From Platycnemis pennipes (Eukaryota > Arthropoda > Insecta > Odonata > Platycnemididae), in the NCBI GenBank assembly GCA_933228895.1, contig OW121850.1, positions 35,287,773-35,351,772 on the forward strand: a DNA stretch of 64,000 bases. The letters run 5' to 3'. Positions 61,062-64,000 of the stretch are shown in pieces; the first letter of the stretch is position 1; each line of letters begins with the position of its first letter. A model generated the notes under the pieces. It did no database searches. It was not told the DNA's origin and was given only the letters and a program-made list of their open reading frames with translations. Both the position numbers and the translations under genes were made by a program.

Positions 61062-61117
61062 GTATGATATATATATTTAGTGTATCTCATATCTTTTGTT
61101 AGCATTTATTGATTTAG

Positions 61118-61170
61118 AGCTTGCTTTCAAGTCCAGAGACCCGGTTGGTCTCTGGACTTGAAAGCAAGCT
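61118..61170. repeat. Perfect 24-bp palindrome, 5-base loop
   Basis: AGCTTGCTTTCAAGTCCAGA extended by GACC (61118-61141) pairs exactly with 61147-61170 around CGGTT. It is the longest fully perfect stem outside the 56.6 kb element. No flanking gene is seen, so a terminator role is unsupported. Confidence 0.9.
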
Positions 61171-61610
61171 TGGTTAAAATAATGAAGCTATTTATTCTTT
61201 ATTGGTTTAATCTTTTAGAAGGACAAAAAAAAATCCAAAACGCAGCAATTGAGATCCTGCATTAATTTAATATGTTTATGCATTGGATTTGGCCATCATT
61301 AATATGACTTTTTAACTATATTTCTATCATAAATGATTCATTCAGAACAGTGCGGTGCTCTCTCTATGGTCTGATCCATTTTTCCAGGTCGCAGATCCGT
61401 TGAGCATTGGCCGATCCCCTTTTATCCCTTTCACAGCGACTGCTCTCAAAGCAAAATGGATGTTTCCATCCCTGTGATTTATTCGGAGCGGAACTAGTCC
61501 CATTCCAAAGAATTGTTTTTTTAATTGTCGGTTCTCTCACTTGTTCTCCCGTTTGTTTGTTTTATTCCACTCCTTTTTCGTGCAACTCAGTCTTCGTTTC
61601 CTTATTTTCT
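61171..61610. other. AT-rich stretch, nothing seen
   Basis: No feature is recognised before the SINE at 61.6 kb. Confidence 0.4.
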
Positions 61611-61925
61611 CGGAGATCGCACTGATGTGGAGGAAGGAGTACCGACCTTCTACTGTGGGTTCTAATTCTGGCAATGAAAAATATTTTTCAGTGGATTATC
61701 AGCCTATGCTCTTGAGTACATTGTGGAGTATTCTTGAAGAGCAGTACTCCGCCGGGTGAGACGTTTAACCTTGAAACGTTTGGTGGCTTACGTCAGCAGT
61801 AGGTTAATGCTACCGCCGGATTTCTCTCCATTCTTCCTCCTCTCCTAAAAATCACACTAAATCACCGTACTGTTTTCAAGGGCGTGAATAACAGCTATTG
61901 GTTGCCTTCCCCTATTGGTCGTCTG
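61611..61925 (+). mobile_element. Near full-length SINE of the main family, diverged
   Basis: Head: GAGATCGCACTGATGTGGAG, then GGAGTACCGACC, and a B box GGTTCTAATTCTGGCAATG. Body: TTTTTCAGTGGATTATCAG, TTGAGTACA, GCCGGGTGAGACGTTTAACC, TAGGTTAATGCTACCGCCGG and TTTCTCTCCATTCTTCCTCC. The 3' part has GGTTGCCTTCCCC. These align with the reference from its first bases to close to its end. No intact target duplication or AACC tail is visible. The 72-codon ORFs across it are chance readings. Confidence 0.8.
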
Positions 61926-63102
61926 CATAATTTTCTCACACTATTTCCATTATTCAATTTTGTTAAATGAACCTTATTTCCTATATCTAATAAACTATGA
62001 TTTAATTCCCTCAGAGAACTTAAAAACTCATATAGCTGGAGAAAACACCTTGAATATAAGGAGATATGAAATGGCTCAAATATGTTGGGGAGGAAGATGG
62101 ATAAAAAATTGAGCAGGGGTATGAGATGAACTCCATGATGATTCAAACATCAAGTTAGGCCAATAAGAGTAGAATCGGGTTCAAGTTAATATGATTGGTC
62201 ATAGTTCGTTATTGGTCATCGTTCGACTGACTATCCCTCTCCAGCGAATTACCATTTTTCTCGTCAGCAATTTCGACTTGCTGAAGTTTAGTTTGGTGAA
62301 CGTAACCAAAACATATTGGTGGGGTTCCGTGCTATTAGACAACTTTTCAGCCTATGGAACAAAAAAAAACTCGATACATGCATATATATGATGGGTGTGA
62401 GATACGAGTAATGAGTCATACTCCTAATTGACATAGAATGGATTAGAGTATGTATTATTTTTCTAGTTGCCCCTATTATGATCATCGATACTTCATTGGA
62501 CGATAGTGATTTGCATAATTTAGCAATATGTGGAACAGAAGTGCTATATGTCTCTTAGAAGGAATCTATTCATCGAGGTTAGCATTTTCATTTCTCTATC
62601 CTTTATTATTTTTAGCACCTTCTATTAATTGATCGGATAATGCTGGAGGAAAACGGAACAAAACCAGATTTGGCTTATTCCATTTAAAGGAGAATATGTA
62701 TTTTTATAATTCTGAAATGCATTCCTCTCCCTTTACTCGGAATTGGTGGCTTGGTGTTTCCCTTTGCTGCCGAAAACGCTGCAGACATTTCGCGAAATTG
62801 CTAATAGCAGCGAAAATCTTTGAACTGGAACTCAAAGCTTTGTGCTGATGGTACCAACTAGCTTTTATGGGTGATGGAAAATACGGGTCAATTGACTCAA
62901 ATATCCTCTTTTAAGGCATTAATGTGTATATTCTTGGTCCACATTTTAATCCCATCTCAATTTTACGCATAGAACATTCAATAAAAATTATTTCCAAGCG
63001 AATAATCATTTATGTGAGAGGCACGTTTCAATCGTAATTTTCTCAAGAATTTTAAATGGAGACTCCTGGAAATCTAAGGAGATGAGCTCTAAGGCCTCTT
63101 AA
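61926..63102. other. AT-rich stretch, nothing seen
   Basis: No gene or repeat is recognised. Confidence 0.5.
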
Positions 63103-63157
63103 AGTGACAATTAAAATTAAAAATCTCCAATGGAGATTTTAAATTTTATTTGTCACT
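63103..63157. repeat. Imperfect palindrome, about 55 bp
   Basis: AGTGACAATTAAAATT, then AAAAATCTCCA, is followed by TGGAGATTTTAAATTTTATT and TGTCACT. The halves are complements apart from one substitution pair and one A/T indel, with a single-base centre. AT-rich except at the ends. Confidence 0.75.
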
Positions 63158-64000
63158 CATGGAAGGATTGGATTTTACGGTATCTATTGGAGCACAACTA
63201 ATACGATTTGGCAATTAAGGAGAGTGGGATGAATTGTCCAACAATGCCATCTTTAACCTCACCATATAAGCCATCCACATGGAAAAGAAAGTGATCAACT
63301 ATTCTCGTTAAATCCGGTTGAGGGAATTTGACTTGAGTTATCACCCTCAAAATGAAAACTTTGGTAATCCTGTCGGAATGTCAGCTTTCAGAGAATTTGT
63401 GAAATCCAATTTAGCCAATATTTCCTCCTAATGGATATGAAGGGGCAACATTGGGAGGAATCAGAATGAGGAAGTGTGAAATTATTGTCAATGCTCATTC
63501 GTAAAGCTTTCATTCGTACCTTTTCTATTCCTCTCTGTTTCTCGTACTCTTGTCTTCTTAGCTCCAATCTTTTATTCAGGTTTAGTATGCTAAAGTTGAC
63601 AGGGAAGTAGCCAGAAAATGCCATTTTTTCATCATATCAATCATATTAAACTCCTGAAAGATATTTGAGCATATAATTTGCACTAAATGTCTGGGAACTT
63701 GTATCCATAAATTGTTGTTAATGGAGCGATGGCATAGGCGGCGCAATGTCCAACATGAATTTTATTGAGCTACTGTATTTGTAAAAATATTCTACGATTG
63801 GTTTAGCTATGATTTTTAAACATTTGATGAGTTAGGTTTGGGATCATTATTTGTTCGTAGGCTGTAGTGTAGGCAAAATTTAGGATAACTCCTTTCCGTT
63901 AGATATTAATAAATTGCTTGAAATCTTCATCGTAGGATTGGGTTTATCATAAAGATTGAAAATTAGAGATAAAAAGTAAAAAGGAAGTAAAAATATAATT
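63158..64000. other. AT-rich stretch, nothing seen
   Basis: The 78-codon minus ORF 63388-63624 has no recognised motif. The window ends in AT-rich sequence. Confidence 0.45.

Noticed and set aside
60844..61170. CRISPR array or bacterial terminators
   Set aside because: The palindromes differ in sequence, are not regularly spaced, and the DNA is eukaryotic in character.

Overview
This is eukaryotic, probably arthropod, non-coding DNA. I find no host protein-coding exon, rRNA gene or intact tRNA gene that I can defend. The background is AT-rich and densely interrupted by stop codons. All recognisable coding sequence is remnants of one non-LTR retrotransposon family (endonuclease/reverse-transcriptase type, most likely RTE clade). 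The tRNA-headed SINEs, RTE-like LINE fragments and ACCGGTTT-type foldback repeats resemble those I associate with large arthropod genomes. I cannot name the species. The window could be intergenic or lie inside a very long intron.

Mobile DNA. (1) Three copies of the RT-encoding LINE: 15590-16350 (minus, old), 34668-35160 (minus, 3' end only) and 49228-50180 (plus, youngest, one in-frame stop and a late frameshift). (2) A tRNA-derived SINE family with at least eight copies. The reference copy, 38125-38461, has A and B boxes, a body of about 270 bp, an (AACC)n tail and a perfect 12-bp target-site duplication. Other copies are near 11.98, 12.25, 38.8, 57.05, 57.7, 60.5 and 61.6 kb. The LINE presumably supplied retroposition activity for SINEs, but the sequence does not prove that pairing. 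(3) A foldback family built around ACCGGTTT and CATCATCA motifs, at 12.7, 48.8 and 56.6 kb. The 56.6 kb copy is a nearly perfect 157-bp palindrome between 13-bp direct repeats. (4) Separate palindromes at 25.9, 58.7, 60.8-61.2 and 63.1 kb, and a diverged dispersed repeat pair at 47.45 and 48.28 kb. (5) Other tRNA-like heads at 6.1, 26.0 and 38.6 kb.

Base-composition islands. About fifteen GC/CpG-rich islands of 0.3-1.8 kb are spaced through the AT-rich background; the largest are 1.3-3.5, 3.97-4.68, 9.1-9.7, 10.9-11.5, 23.6-24.9, 28.5-29.15, 36.0-36.96, 44.9-45.7 and 46.7-47.25 kb. Many contain a pyrimidine-rich arm and a purine-rich arm on the same strand, with a sharp switch between them, plus G or C runs of 10-16. 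Long ORFs in them are Pro/Ser/Arg/Gly-rich low-complexity readings present on both strands, so I do not call them genes. They may be promoters or first exons of untranslated RNA, or simply compositional features.

The remaining stretches are AT-rich DNA in which I see nothing recognisable; each is listed so that coverage is explicit.
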